A DNA stretch of 64,000 nt from contig NZ_CP013650.1 of NCBI RefSeq assembly GCF_001466725.1, positions 248,001 through 312,000 of the forward strand, read 5' to 3'. The DNA is from Lacimicrobium alkaliphilum (GTDB taxonomy: Bacteria; Pseudomonadota; Gammaproteobacteria; Enterobacterales; Alteromonadaceae). Shown piece by piece: positions 41,989 to 52,100 of the stretch. Each line of letters begins with the position of its first letter. Position 1 is the first letter of the stretch. The notes under the pieces are model-generated. The model worked only from the letters and a program-made list of their open reading frames with translations. It was not told where the DNA came from and searched no databases. The position numbers and the translations under genes were made by a program.

Positions 41989-43931
41989 TGCCTCAGTTCA
42001 ATATCTTCCGGCAGAAACACGACCTGTTTATTCCGCTTGTGTGGTTATTGCGCATTGCGATACCAGTCTTACTTGTTGTGGTGATGTATTTTGTCGATCG
42101 TCTGTACCTGCTTCAGCATCAGGAGCAGCAAAGGGAAGATGTCAGTCAGAAAATGACAAAGTTGAAGTGGCAACTTGAAAGTCAGATCCTGCAGAATATT
42201 CAGGTAGTGCAGGGGTTGACTGCCAGCATTGCCACAGAGCCTGATATGAATCAACAGCGCTTTGCCGAACTGGCTCAGATTATCCTGCAAGGGGGGCCGC
42301 AACTGCGCAATGTTGGTGCTGCGCCTGATCTGATTATGCAGCTTATATACCCTCTTGAAGGAAATGAGGAAGTGCTGGGCCTCGATTTTCGTGATTTGGC
42401 CGAGCAATGGCCTGGCGTTAAGCGGGCGGTTGAGAGTGGTGAAATGGTGTTTGCCGGGCCGGTTAATCTGGTTCAGGGCGGGCAGGGGCTGGTCGGGCGT
42501 ATTCCTGTTTACACACAGAAAACCGGTGAGCTGTGGGGAGTGATTTCCGCGGTAATTGATATGGATGCCTTGTATCAGAGTGTTGGGCTGGAAGATGTAG
42601 AAGATCTGCGGTTACGGCTTGCCAGGGAGGACGCCTTTGGTCAGCCAGGAGAGATATTTTGGGGGGACAAGGAAAGCCAATGGCAAAAGCCGGTAATTAA
42701 CCGCATTTATATTCCGGGAAATAACTGGCTGATGATGTCGATGCCGGCTCAGAGATGGTCCAGACAGGCCCCGGAAACACCCTGGTTAAGAGGAGCATTG
42801 ATAGTGCTGTGGCTGGTACTCAGTGCGGCGGTATTCTGGCCGACTCGCCTGATGTTGCGGGAGCGTCAGACTCAACAGCGCTTTCAGGCATTATTCCGTT
42901 TTTCTCCGATCGGCATGGCGCTTAAAGATTGTCAGGATGATCGTCTGGTGGCGGTTAATCCGGCCATGGCGGCGATGCTGGAGTATGAACCGGCGGCACT
43001 TTTAGGCCGACAGGAACAAGAATTACAGGTTGGAGAACCAACGCCCAAAAAGAACAAACAAAGACAACGAGATTTTTCCAGGCAAGGCTATTCGGGCCCT
43101 TTTGAGAGGCAGTACTTAAACAGATGGCAGCAACCGGTTGATAGTAAATGCTATGAACTCTTAATTGATGAGGGCAGTAAAAGGAAGCTGGTATGGTTGG
43201 TGGCAGAGGACGTATCACATCAAAAACGCACCGAGAGGATGCAACAGGAGTTTATCGCCACCGTCAGCCATGAGCTGCGTACCCCCTTAACTTCCATTGC
43301 AGGTTCTTTGGGTCTGATCGCCAGTGGTAAGCTGGGAGAGCTGCCAGAAAAAGCACAGAACCTGATCAATATTGCTATGCGCAATACTCAACACTTACAT
43401 CTGCTGATTAACGACTTACTCGACCTGGAAAAGCTCAGCACCGGTAATATGCTCATGGATATTCGTCCCATTTGTTTAAAAACACTGATCAAAGAAAGCA
43501 CCGAGTCGCTGCAGCATTATGGTCAGGATAAAGGGATTAGTGTGCAGTTGAATGAGCTCTCAGATGACTATGTGATGGCCGACGAGCAAAAGCTGAAACA
43601 GGCCCTTAAGAATCTGTTGTCCAATGCCATTAAATTCTCCCCCCGGGACGGCAAAGTAGAAGTCTGTACCGAACAATCAGGCCAGAATATTCGCGTTATT
43701 GTCCGCGATTATGGCGCCGGGATCCCGAAGCAGTTTCAGTCGCGGATTTTTAATCGCTTCGCCCAGGCAGACAGTTCAGATAGCCGTACAAAAAGTGGCA
43801 CCGGTTTGGGGCTGGCCATCACAAAGGAGCTGATGGAAAAAATGAACGGCGGTGTAGGTTTTGATTCAGAGCCGGGCCAGGGCGCCAGATTCTGGCTGGA
43901 TATACCGCTTACCGGTGAAACCACGGGTTAA
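41985..43931 (+). CDS. CHASE-domain membrane sensor histidine kinase
   Basis: The protein has 648 residues. One membrane segment (about 15-37, LLRIAIPVLLVVVMYFV) and a second (about 270-290, GALIVLWLVLSAAVFW) enclose a periplasmic CHASE-like domain (ASIATEPDMNQQRFAELAQ, LIYPLEGNEEVLGLDF, GRIPVYTQ). A PAS domain (FQALFRFSPIGMALKD) and the kinase core follow: His429 in VSHELRTPLTS, NLLSNAIKFSPRD, DYGAGIPKQFQSRIF, GTGLGLAI. The kinase core is very similar to that of the preceding gene, so the two probably arose by duplication with sensor exchange. They may phosphorylate the same receivers. Confidence 0.9.
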   Translation: MMPQFNIFRQKHDLFIPLVWLLRIAIPVLLVVVMYFVDRLYLLQHQEQQREDVSQKMTKLKWQLESQILQNIQVVQGLTASIATEPDMNQQRFAELAQIILQGGPQLRNVGAAPDLIMQLIYPLEGNEEVLGLDFRDLAEQWPGVKRAVESGEMVFAGPVNLVQGGQGLVGRIPVYTQKTGELWGVISAVIDMDALYQSVGLEDVEDLRLRLAREDAFGQPGEIFWGDKESQWQKPVINRIYIPGNNWLMMSMPAQRWSRQAPETPWLRGALIVLWLVLSAAVFWPTRLMLRERQTQQRFQALFRFSPIGMALKDCQDDRLVAVNPAMAAMLEYEPAALLGRQEQELQVGEPTPKKNKQRQRDFSRQGYSGPFERQYLNRWQQPVDSKCYELLIDEGSKRKLVWLVAEDVSHQKRTERMQQEFIATVSHELRTPLTSIAGSLGLIASGKLGELPEKAQNLINIAMRNTQHLHLLINDLLDLEKLSTGNMLMDIRPICLKTLIKESTESLQHYGQDKGISVQLNELSDDYVMADEQKLKQALKNLLSNAIKFSPRDGKVEVCTEQSGQNIRVIVRDYGAGIPKQFQSRIFNRFAQADSSDSRTKSGTGLGLAITKELMEKMNGGVGFDSEPGQGARFWLDIPLTGETTG

Positions 43932-44003
43932 AACCATCTTTGTTATTACTAAATGTGCGAGATTTTGTTGTAATAGACATAAGAGTCAACCACAGTCTGC
44001 CAG

Positions 44004-44873
44004 ATGTCCAGCCAAAACCATCGTATTTCTCTTGTGAAGGGCTTAGCCACCGGGGCTGACTGCAGTCAGTCTGCGGAAGGCGATTCAGGTCAATACTGGT
44101 GGCCGCTGGCGCAAAGGTTGTCAGAACAGTCCAGGCCATTCGTGCTGGGCATCAATGGTGCACAGGGTAGCGGTAAAACAACCCTGGCCAGAAGGCTGCA
44201 AAGTATGCTGGTACAGGCCTTTGGTCTGCAGGTGGCGGTGCTGTCTATCGATGATTTATACCATACCAAAGCACAACGGCGCTGGCTGGCAGAGCATATT
44301 CACCCGCTGTTGCTGACCCGCGGGGTGCCTGGTACCCATGATGTGACGCTGGGTATTGAATTGATACGCCGGTTTCGCGCAGGTCTGAGTCTGCAACTGC
44401 CCCGTTTCGACAAATCCCGTGATGACCGGCTGCTTGAAGCCCAGTGGCTGCAGGGGCCGGCAGATATTATGATTATAGAGGGCTGGTGTCTCGGTGCTCA
44501 GCCCCAATCTGAAACCCAACTGCAACAGCCGGTTAATCAACTTGAAAAACAGCAGGATGCGGATTTGGTCTGGCGCCGCTATGTCAATCAGTGCCTGGCC
44601 GGCGAATATCAGCGCTTTTTTGCACAACTGGATGAGCTGGTAATGTTGCAGGCGCCGGACTGGCAGACCGTGATCAACTGGCGCGGTGAACAGGAATTAA
44701 AGTTAACTGAGCGCACCGGCGAGGGTATGGATAAGCCCGCACTGGCAGAGTTTATGCAACACTATCAGAGGCTTACAGAATATCAGTTGGCTCATCCGGC
44801 AAGGGCGATCAATCGGCTCTACAGGCTGAATGCACAGCGCCGGATTCTAAGTGTGCAGGAGTTAAACCCATGA
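44004..44873 (+). CDS. P-loop kinase of the D-glycerate 3-kinase (GLYK/Tda10) type
   Basis: The protein has 289 residues. A Walker A motif (GINGAQGSGKTTLA) near residue 50 is followed by VLSIDDLYH, LTRGVPGTHD, PRFDKSRDDR and IIEGWCLG. This set is typical of the plant/yeast glycerate kinase family related to phosphoribulokinase and pantothenate kinase. Members make 3-phosphoglycerate from D-glycerate. The segment LPRFDKSRDDR is a good family marker. It overlaps the next gene by 4 bp. Members are often annotated only as kinase, so the substrate is a family-based inference. Confidence 0.75.
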   Translation: MSSQNHRISLVKGLATGADCSQSAEGDSGQYWWPLAQRLSEQSRPFVLGINGAQGSGKTTLARRLQSMLVQAFGLQVAVLSIDDLYHTKAQRRWLAEHIHPLLLTRGVPGTHDVTLGIELIRRFRAGLSLQLPRFDKSRDDRLLEAQWLQGPADIMIIEGWCLGAQPQSETQLQQPVNQLEKQQDADLVWRRYVNQCLAGEYQRFFAQLDELVMLQAPDWQTVINWRGEQELKLTERTGEGMDKPALAEFMQHYQRLTEYQLAHPARAINRLYRLNAQRRILSVQELNP

Positions 44874-45493
44874 ATCATCAGTTATTAGGCGGACTATGTG
44901 AGCGGTACCCGGAGCAGTTAAGGGGCCATCTGGAAATTCAGGGCCTGTGTTTTGCGGTTGCGGCGGCACCTGAAATTCCGCCGCCCCAACAGTGGATGGC
45001 CTGGGCACTGATAAGCCCCGAAGACATTGATCAGGTTCTGGCGGATAAACTGGCTGAGCCACTGATGGACTGTTTCAAGCAGCAACTGGTGCTGATGCGA
45101 AACGAACAGTCGGCGGCAGTGTTGCCCAAAGAATGTGAGTTTTATCCGGGTATGACACTGGAGTCTCCCCTGAGCCAGTGGTTATGCGGCTGCCTGCTGG
45201 GGCACCGGCAACTGGAGCCAGTGTGGCAAAAGGCCTGGCAAACAATGCAGCAACAGGAACCGGAGCAGGCACCACAAGCGGCTAAGGAACTGAGTCATAT
45301 ACTCAGGCTGCTGAGTACTTTTGCCAATGTTGAACTGGCAATAAAGCAGGCCGCAGAGCGGGGTAACCCGGATCTGAGTAATCAGTTATCAGACATTGCT
45401 CTGACGTTGCCAAGGGCGCTGCAAAGTTATGTGAAACTCTCCGGTACCCTGGCCGGATATCTTCCCAATCAGTTTGAAACCTTTAAAAGCTGA
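44870..45493 (+). CDS. Uncharacterised protein, possibly UPF0149/YecA-like
   Basis: The protein has 207 residues, is mostly helical, and has no signal peptide or membrane segment. The stretch LESPLSQWLCGCLLGHRQLEPVWQKAW resembles the core of UPF0149/YecA proteins (a Trp-rich helix with a G-x-x-x-G pattern), but the zinc-binding SEC-C tail is missing. ATGA overlap with the glycerate-kinase-like gene suggests co-translation. Function unknown. Confidence 0.5.
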   Translation: MNHQLLGGLCERYPEQLRGHLEIQGLCFAVAAAPEIPPPQQWMAWALISPEDIDQVLADKLAEPLMDCFKQQLVLMRNEQSAAVLPKECEFYPGMTLESPLSQWLCGCLLGHRQLEPVWQKAWQTMQQQEPEQAPQAAKELSHILRLLSTFANVELAIKQAAERGNPDLSNQLSDIALTLPRALQSYVKLSGTLAGYLPNQFETFKS

Positions 45494-45599
45494 TCGGCAA
45501 TAGCTCACTTGCCATATTTTCTTTGTGACGCAATAATCGATAAAAAATCTATATCTGGCCTAGACTTAACCTTATCCCAAGGCTTAACCGGAGAATTCT

Positions 45600-47612
45600 T
45601 TGGCAATCTTCAGGCGTGTTCGATTTGTTCAGTCAGTGCTGTTACTCTGTGCTGCTCTCAGTGGTTTTGCGGGGGCAAAGGAAACGGATAGCCTGTTTCA
45701 GTTGTCACTGGACGATCTGATGGCCATGGAAGTGGACATTGCTTCGAATCAAAAGGCCACCTTACGTCAGCAGCCGGGTACGGTAACCTTGCTCTCTTCT
45801 TCCTATATCGAACAATCAGGTGCCCGTTATTTAAGCGATCTGTTGCGTCAGGTTCCAGGATTCTGGGTGGGTACCGATACCATTGGTACCTTCTCGGTGA
45901 GCTTCCGCGGCATATGGGGTATGGAAGCCAAGATCCTGCTGATGATTGACGGCATCGAACAGAATGAACTGGCCTTTGGCTCACTGGTATTGGGGAACAG
46001 ATATCCGGTGGCCAATATCCAGTCGGTGGAAATTATCCGTGGCCCCGGTTCTGCCCGTTATGGTGGTCAGGCTGCGCTGGCGGTGATCAGTGTTACCACC
46101 AAGGGCCAGCAAAGTCAGGGCGGTGAGATCCACCTTTACAGTGATCTCGGTAAGGGGGGTAATCATCGGGGGCTGTTGGCTTTCTCTTATGCTGACAACC
46201 AAAGGGTTGAGGGAAACAATCTGCATCTGGGTGTGTCGGCCTCAGTGGCAACGGGGGATTACTCTGACAAAGACTGGCTGGCGCTGGATGGCTATGGTTT
46301 TTCGCTTAAGGACAACAGTGATAGCAGGCCGGTGAACCTTAACCTCAATCTGCAATATCAGGGCTGGCAAGCCCGTATGCAATACGACAGGTTTGAGCAG
46401 CAGGACAGAATGCTGTTTGGTGATGCCGGCTTATTTTTCTCACCCAACTTACGTTATACCGAGCCAAATACACTGAGCTTTGAACACCTTGCGGTAAGTC
46501 TGGATAAAAAGTGGCACACTAACCAGAACTTAAGCTGGGAAGCGGGAATCAGCCATGTTTCACAGCGGCCCTGGAACAGCCGAGGCCAGTATGGGCATGA
46601 CTTGGTTCGCGAACTATCCCGCAGCCGGGCGGATATCAGCGCTCTGTATCAGTTCAGCGAACTGTCCAGTCTGCTGTTTGGCGCTACCGCGTATCGGGAA
46701 CAGGCAAGGGTCAGCGAGTCTTATTTATTTGATGCCGACAGTCGTTTTGATGGACAGCCAGATACAGATAACACCAACCTGGCATTGTTTGCGCAATATC
46801 AGCGGGATCTGGGCTGGGCCGCTTTGACGCTGGCGGGGCGTTATGAAGATGATGGTGCAGTTGGCAGTAAGTTTGTTCCGCGTCTGGCACTGACCCGGCA
46901 CTGGAAAAAGTGGCATACCAAGCTGGTTTACAATGAGGCCTTCAAGAGTCCGCAGTTCGATACCCTGGCCAGCGCCGCCAATGCCGGCAATGAGATTTCC
47001 GGGACTGAAACCACAAGCGCCTGGGAACTGGAAGCCGGTTATCAGCTTGATCAGAACCTGGCCTTCACGGCCAACCTGTTCTGGATGAAAGTGGAAGATT
47101 ACATCGGTTTCAATCCACAAACGGCCAGTAACACGACCCTTGGTGATATTGCCACCTATGGTCTGGAAACTCAGGCACAGTGGCAGTCTGAGCATCTTGC
47201 CATGACAATCAGTCACTCCTATTTCACACTGGGTCAGAACAGCATCGGGGATATCGGTGTAGCCATTGATGAGGATGCGGTGCTCGGGATCCCCAATCAG
47301 ATGTTTAAACTCAATCTCAGTTATTTTACTGACCTGCGAAGCAGTTTTAACCTCAGTGCACAACAAATATTCGGTCGCTACGCCTGTGTTGAGGACCTGA
47401 ATTTTATTTGTGGAGTGCCACAGAAACTGGGGCATGAGTCTTTAATCGATCTGTTTTACCGTTTTAATCCCGGTCGCTGGAGCTTGTCTGCGGGGCTGAG
47501 CAATGTGTTGGACGAAACACAGTATTGGGTGCAGCCTTACCGCGGCGGACAATCCCCCATCCAGGGACAGGGGCGCCGTTTAATGCTGGAAACAACTCAG
47601 AGCAATGATTAA
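45600..47612 (+). CDS. TonB-dependent outer-membrane receptor
   Basis: The protein has 670 residues. A signal peptide (VRFVQSVLLLCAALSGFAGA) leads into a short region LFQLSLDDLMAMEVDIAS, common in TonB receptors of this group, then a plug (QPGTVTLLSSSYIEQSGARYLSDLLRQVPGF, VEIIRGPGSARYGGQAALAVISVTTKG) and a barrel. The C-terminus does not end in the usual aromatic residue, although a Leu-Met-Leu-Glu strand is present. The start is TTG, supported by GGAG 6 bases upstream; no in-frame ATG precedes the signal peptide. The substrate is unknown. Its stop is 7 bp from the convergent folE stop. Confidence 0.83.
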   Translation: MAIFRRVRFVQSVLLLCAALSGFAGAKETDSLFQLSLDDLMAMEVDIASNQKATLRQQPGTVTLLSSSYIEQSGARYLSDLLRQVPGFWVGTDTIGTFSVSFRGIWGMEAKILLMIDGIEQNELAFGSLVLGNRYPVANIQSVEIIRGPGSARYGGQAALAVISVTTKGQQSQGGEIHLYSDLGKGGNHRGLLAFSYADNQRVEGNNLHLGVSASVATGDYSDKDWLALDGYGFSLKDNSDSRPVNLNLNLQYQGWQARMQYDRFEQQDRMLFGDAGLFFSPNLRYTEPNTLSFEHLAVSLDKKWHTNQNLSWEAGISHVSQRPWNSRGQYGHDLVRELSRSRADISALYQFSELSSLLFGATAYREQARVSESYLFDADSRFDGQPDTDNTNLALFAQYQRDLGWAALTLAGRYEDDGAVGSKFVPRLALTRHWKKWHTKLVYNEAFKSPQFDTLASAANAGNEISGTETTSAWELEAGYQLDQNLAFTANLFWMKVEDYIGFNPQTASNTTLGDIATYGLETQAQWQSEHLAMTISHSYFTLGQNSIGDIGVAIDEDAVLGIPNQMFKLNLSYFTDLRSSFNLSAQQIFGRYACVEDLNFICGVPQKLGHESLIDLFYRFNPGRWSLSAGLSNVLDETQYWVQPYRGGQSPIQGQGRRLMLETTQSND

Positions 47613-47619
47613 ACCCGCG

Positions 47620-48174
47620 TTATTTCCCAATCAGGCGCAGGAATTCGTTGCGGGTGGCCTGGTTTGAGCGCATATGGCCGAGCATCACTGAGGTGACCAT
47701 GGAGGAATTCTGTTTCTGCACGCCCCGCATCATCATGCACATGTGCTTGCCTTCCATGATCACGCCCACACCTTTTGCTCCGGTGACCAGTTGTACCGCT
47801 TCGGCGATTTGTTTGGTCAGGCCTTCCTGAATCTGCAGACGGCGGGCGAACATATCCACAATACGGGCAAATTTGGACAGTCCCAGCACTTTGCCAGTCG
47901 GCAGATAAGAGATATGACAGCGGCCGATAAAGGGCAGCATATGGTGTTCGCACAATGAATAGAACTCGATATCCTGGATGACGACCATTTCATCGGTGTC
48001 TGACTCAAAGACTGCACCGTTGACGACCTCGTCGAGGGTTTTGTTGTAGCCGTCGGTCAGATACTGCATGGCAGTCGCTGCACGTTTGGGGGTGTCTGCC
48101 AGACCATCCCGGGAGACATCCTCTCCGAGTAGCTCTATAATTTTCTGGTAGTGATGCTTAATCTCATCTGACAT
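47620..48174 (-). CDS. folE: GTP cyclohydrolase I
   Basis: The protein has 184 residues, normal for the short type. It makes 7,8-dihydroneopterin triphosphate from GTP, the first step of folate and pterin synthesis. The zinc ligands are Cys75 and His78 in [10 protein letters not shown] and Cys146 in [21 protein letters not shown] and [24 protein letters not shown] are further family blocks. Retention of all three zinc ligands marks it as the zinc-dependent IA form, not FolE2. It is monocistronic here. Confidence 0.96.
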   Translation of the reverse strand: MSDEIKHHYQKIIELLGEDVSRDGLADTPKRAATAMQYLTDGYNKTLDEVVNGAVFESDTDEMVVIQDIEFYSLCEHHMLPFIGRCHISYLPTGKVLGLSKFARIVDMFARRLQIQEGLTKQIAEAVQLVTGAKGVGVIMEGKHMCMMMRGVQKQNSSMVTSVMLGHMRSNQATRNEFLRLIGK

Positions 48175-48357
48175 ATTGGGGTCTCAATTAATAATCTATG
48201 GCAAAGATACGCGCCTGTGACGAATTTGGATTTTGCCGGTAAAAATAAATCTATGATACCACAGGCACAGGGCCTGGCATCTACCAGTAGACAGCATTCA
48301 ATAGGATCTTATGCAGGCAAATAAACGTAATAACAATAATCGCGGCTTGTTTACCCA

Positions 48358-48438
48358 ATGCCCCAATGTCGGCGGATCCGCGCTGCACTTATCTGGGGGG
48401 CACTGATGTATCTGCTACTGGAATTATTCTGGCTGTAA
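48358..48438 (+). CDS. Possible small hydrophobic protein (26 residues)
   Basis: A short frame starts with ATG and encodes a basic N-terminus (PQCRRIRAA) followed by a hydrophobic helix (LIWGALMYLLLELFWL). It stops 3 bp before the ATG of the DUF2982 gene, so the two could be translationally linked. No good ribosome binding site is visible. It may be a real membrane micropeptide or chance. Confidence 0.25.
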   Translation: MPQCRRIRAALIWGALMYLLLELFWL

Positions 48439-48441
48439 ATT

Positions 48442-49131
48442 ATGACTGACATCATACGTATCCGTGCCGGTGTTAAACGCAACGGTTTTACACTCTGTCT
48501 GGCTGGAACAGTGGCGCTCTTCCTCAGTGCTCTGTGGCTGGCCTGGATGCCTGAGCTGCTGAAACTGGCTGGCATTTTTCTTACCAGTGCCTCGCTGGTA
48601 GCGATATTGATCGGCTGGCTGAAGATACGTGAGCCAGCTTACAGCTTTGAGTTAACCCCTGAGAAGTTCCGCTATTTGCACCGTTTTGGCGGCTATAGTC
48701 TCGACTGGAGTAATATTCAGCGGGTTGATATTCCCCGTCTGCATACCGGTCTCAGCCACGAGCCTCTGGAGCTGGTTGGAATCAGGTTGAAACGTTATGA
48801 CCCCTTGCTTGAAAGTATCTCACCCAGGCTGGCCAGCAATATTCTGATGCAGCAGCGTCCACTATTGTTACAGGCACAGCGGCAAAATTGTGTGGGGGGT
48901 GGTTGTTACAGTGACTCGCTGATTGAAAATGATCATTTCAGATCGGCCGACGGCAAAGAATACCGTGGCATGTTGGCGATGCTGGCGAATCGCATGGGCC
49001 GCATGCGAGAAGCCTTTGGTTATGATCTCTACCTGTACAGCTCCGAACTTGACAGAACTGAGCAGGACTTCGTGGCGCTGCTAAAAGCCTGCCAGCAACA
49101 GGCGCTGCAAAAAAGCAATCCGGTGGATTAA
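48442..49131 (+). CDS. DUF2982 family membrane protein
   Basis: The protein has 229 residues with two adjacent membrane segments near the N-terminus (TLCLAGTVALFLSALWLAW, LAGIFLTSASLVAILIGWL), followed by a cytoplasmic domain. YSFELTPEKFRYLHRFGGYSLDWSNIQRVDIP looks like a PH-like strand region. The cytoplasmic part holds NCVGGGCYSDSLIENDHF and DLYLYSSELDRTEQDFVALLKAC. The pattern fits DUF2982, found in Alteromonadales and Vibrionales. Function unknown. Confidence 0.68.
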   Translation: MTDIIRIRAGVKRNGFTLCLAGTVALFLSALWLAWMPELLKLAGIFLTSASLVAILIGWLKIREPAYSFELTPEKFRYLHRFGGYSLDWSNIQRVDIPRLHTGLSHEPLELVGIRLKRYDPLLESISPRLASNILMQQRPLLLQAQRQNCVGGGCYSDSLIENDHFRSADGKEYRGMLAMLANRMGRMREAFGYDLYLYSSELDRTEQDFVALLKACQQQALQKSNPVD

Positions 49132-49160
49132 TCCTCATCCAAAAGGGGGCGATTTACGAA

Positions 49161-52100
49161 CTATTTGGTCCAGTTACTGTTATATTGCAGCCAATGCTGT
49201 TGCAGGAATGCTGTGGCTTCGTCAATTAACTGGTCGCAGGCCTCATCGAGAAACATCAGCCGGGTGATGGCGTCCTGTTTCCTGTCCTGTTTAAGCAGGT
49301 TTTCTGTTTCTTCACACAGGTGTTTCAGTGCCGGTACCCCGGTATAGCAGCAACTGCCGTGTAATTTATGAATTAACTGATACAGTTCAGGATCATCCTG
49401 CCGGGCCACTGCGCCGGAAATTTGTTCTTTAAAGTCAGGTAATTGCTGAATAAATGCCTCTAATAACTGATAGGCACTTTTTTCATCACCGTTGGCCCGT
49501 TGCAGTGCCATATTCCAGTCCAGTGTCGCTTCTTGCAGCTCTTCTGCGGGTTTACACCAGCGTTTTATCAGGTTGATCAAATCATCGAAGTCAATGGGTT
49601 TGGGCAGGTAATCGTCCATACCCGAAGCCAGTAGTTTTTCTTTTTCTTCCCTGAAGGCATGGGCCGTAACGGCCACGATGGGGGTGCCCTGGTTAAGTTG
49701 CAATTTGCGGATCAGCCGGGTAGCCGCCAGGCCGTCCAGCCCCGGCATTTGTACATCCATCAGGATCAGATCAAAGGCCTCCTTTTCACAACGGTTAACG
49801 GCATCCTGTCCACTGAAACTCAGGGAAAGTTCAATCACAGAGTTTTTCAGCCAGGTGCTTAACAGACTGAGATTGATTTCCATATCATCCACTGCCAGTA
49901 TCCTGGCCTTTGGCAGGCTGTCCAGTTTGCCTTTGAACCTGTCAGGTTGCAGTAACGGAGCGGGTTCCAGCAGACCGGTCAGTTTATTCGGTGTCAACGG
50001 CCGGGTAATCTGGTAATCGAATACCCGCTCTTTATCGGGGTGCCGGAAGGGCCGCTGTGAACATTCGAGTAATATTTTCTGGCCTGCATTGATGTCGTCG
50101 AGGGCCTGCATCTGTAGCTGACAATAGTGTTTGTCCTCTTCAACACAGGAAAATACAAAGTAGTCAAAAGGCTGCGAGCAGGTGGTCAGATACTCAAGGC
50201 TGTCCACACTGGTGATCCGGGCTCCCATAGTCTGTAATAGTTTTGCTGCTGCCCGCCTGGAAGGAGGGTAGCTGTCGTAAATCAGTACGGCTTTGTCCTG
50301 CCAGTGCTCATTGAGATTCAGGGATAACCTGTAACTCAGCTTATTGACCCGCAGGCGGACTGTGAATTCACTGCCCTGACCCAGCTCGCTCTGCAGCTCG
50401 ATATTGCCGTGCATTAATTTGATCAGCTCCTGGCTGATGGCCAGACCCAGACCGGTACCCTGGTATTCCCGATTGATGGCGGCATCCAGTTGCGAGAAGG
50501 CGCTGAACAATCTGTGCCGATCTTCGGCTTTGATGCCAATGCCGGTGTCCTCAATCACAAAGGTCAGCTCGTATAAGCCATTACTCTTGTCTTCACCGCT
50601 GACCGCGAGGCGCACATGGCCCTGGCGGGTAAACTTAATAGCGTTACTGATAAGGTTTGTAAGTACCTGGCGTATTCTCGATGCATCACCGATGAGCTTC
50701 TGTGGCAGAGGGCTGAGATCACAGATAAATTCGAGGTTTTTTGCCTGTGCTGAGCGGGCCATCATATCTGTGAGTTCTTCGAGCAATTCAACCGGTGAGA
50801 AGGGATCGTTGCTGATCTGCAGTTTACCGGCTTCGATTTTGGAAAAATCCAGCACATCATTGATGATATTCAGCAGGCTGTTGGCGGAGGAATTGATGAT
50901 GCGTAAATGCTGTTGCTTTTGCGGTGGCAGAGGGGTTTGCGCCAGCTCCTGGCTGAAACCGAGAATCGCGTTGAGCGGCGTGCGGATTTCATGGCTCATA
51001 TTGGCAAGAAACTGCGACTTTATCTTGCTGGCCTGGACCGCCTGCTTGCGGGCTATATCCAGTCGCGCATTTTGTTCTTCAATAATTTCGATATTGTTAC
51101 GCAGATCTTCGGTCACCGTATCCACCGACGATGAGAGCTTATTCTGACTTTTCTCCATTAACGCCAGAGAAAACAGGAACACCTCAATAAAGACACCCAT
51201 CTGGAAACAGTAGGTGGTAAACGTATTAGAGGGAAATATGCCCATCAGCCCGAGCATGCCTACCAGCGCAGAGGCCAGCAGAATACTCCAGGCAAAGATA
51301 AAATACCGGGCCGGCTTAAAGTGATTGGCATAACTTTCATAGCCGGCGTACAGAAAACTGCATATGGCCAGAATACTGGTCAGATATACCAGATTACTTT
51401 GCCATACCGGGGCTAATGCATCGGTCAGTGATAACAATCCGAGGATCACCAGCGCCGACAAGCTGGCATAGATGAGCTTAGTGGTACGAGGCGCGGTTCT
51501 GGGGCCGTTAAGAAACACCAGGGTGAACAGACCAGCGCACAGGGCAACGGCGATAAACAGCAGATCCACATGCTGATTCAGCCAGGGGGCAACGGCTGCC
51601 TGGGTATATTGTTGCAGATGTCCACCCCATACAAACTGCCACAACAATACGCTGCTGATATAGGCCGCATAGGCCAGTAAACTCGGATCTCTGAGGCTGA
51701 CAAACAGAGTCAGGTTGTACAGCAGCAGGATCAGCAAGGCACCATAAAATGCCCCCCAGATCAGACTATCCAGTGTCAGAATCCGGCTATGTACAGGTTT
51801 GGACATCAGCTCTACAGGCGCAAGCCGCACCTCGCCTGAGCTTTGTATGCGGATAAAAAGGTCCAGCCTGGTGGCAAAAGGCAACTCGGCTTCAAGGGTC
51901 GGGAAACGGAATTGCTGATTGTGCTGTTTGCCCTGCACGCTTTGGGCGATGACCTGCGAGTCTGCGATGAGGTAAAAGTCTACCCTATCATTCTGGGCAT
52001 AGCCCAGGTCCATCACCCACATCGACTCCTGACTGACATTACTGAAACTGGTATGTAGCCAGATGGCTTCGTCGCCAAAGCCGAAATTGGGATTCTGACT

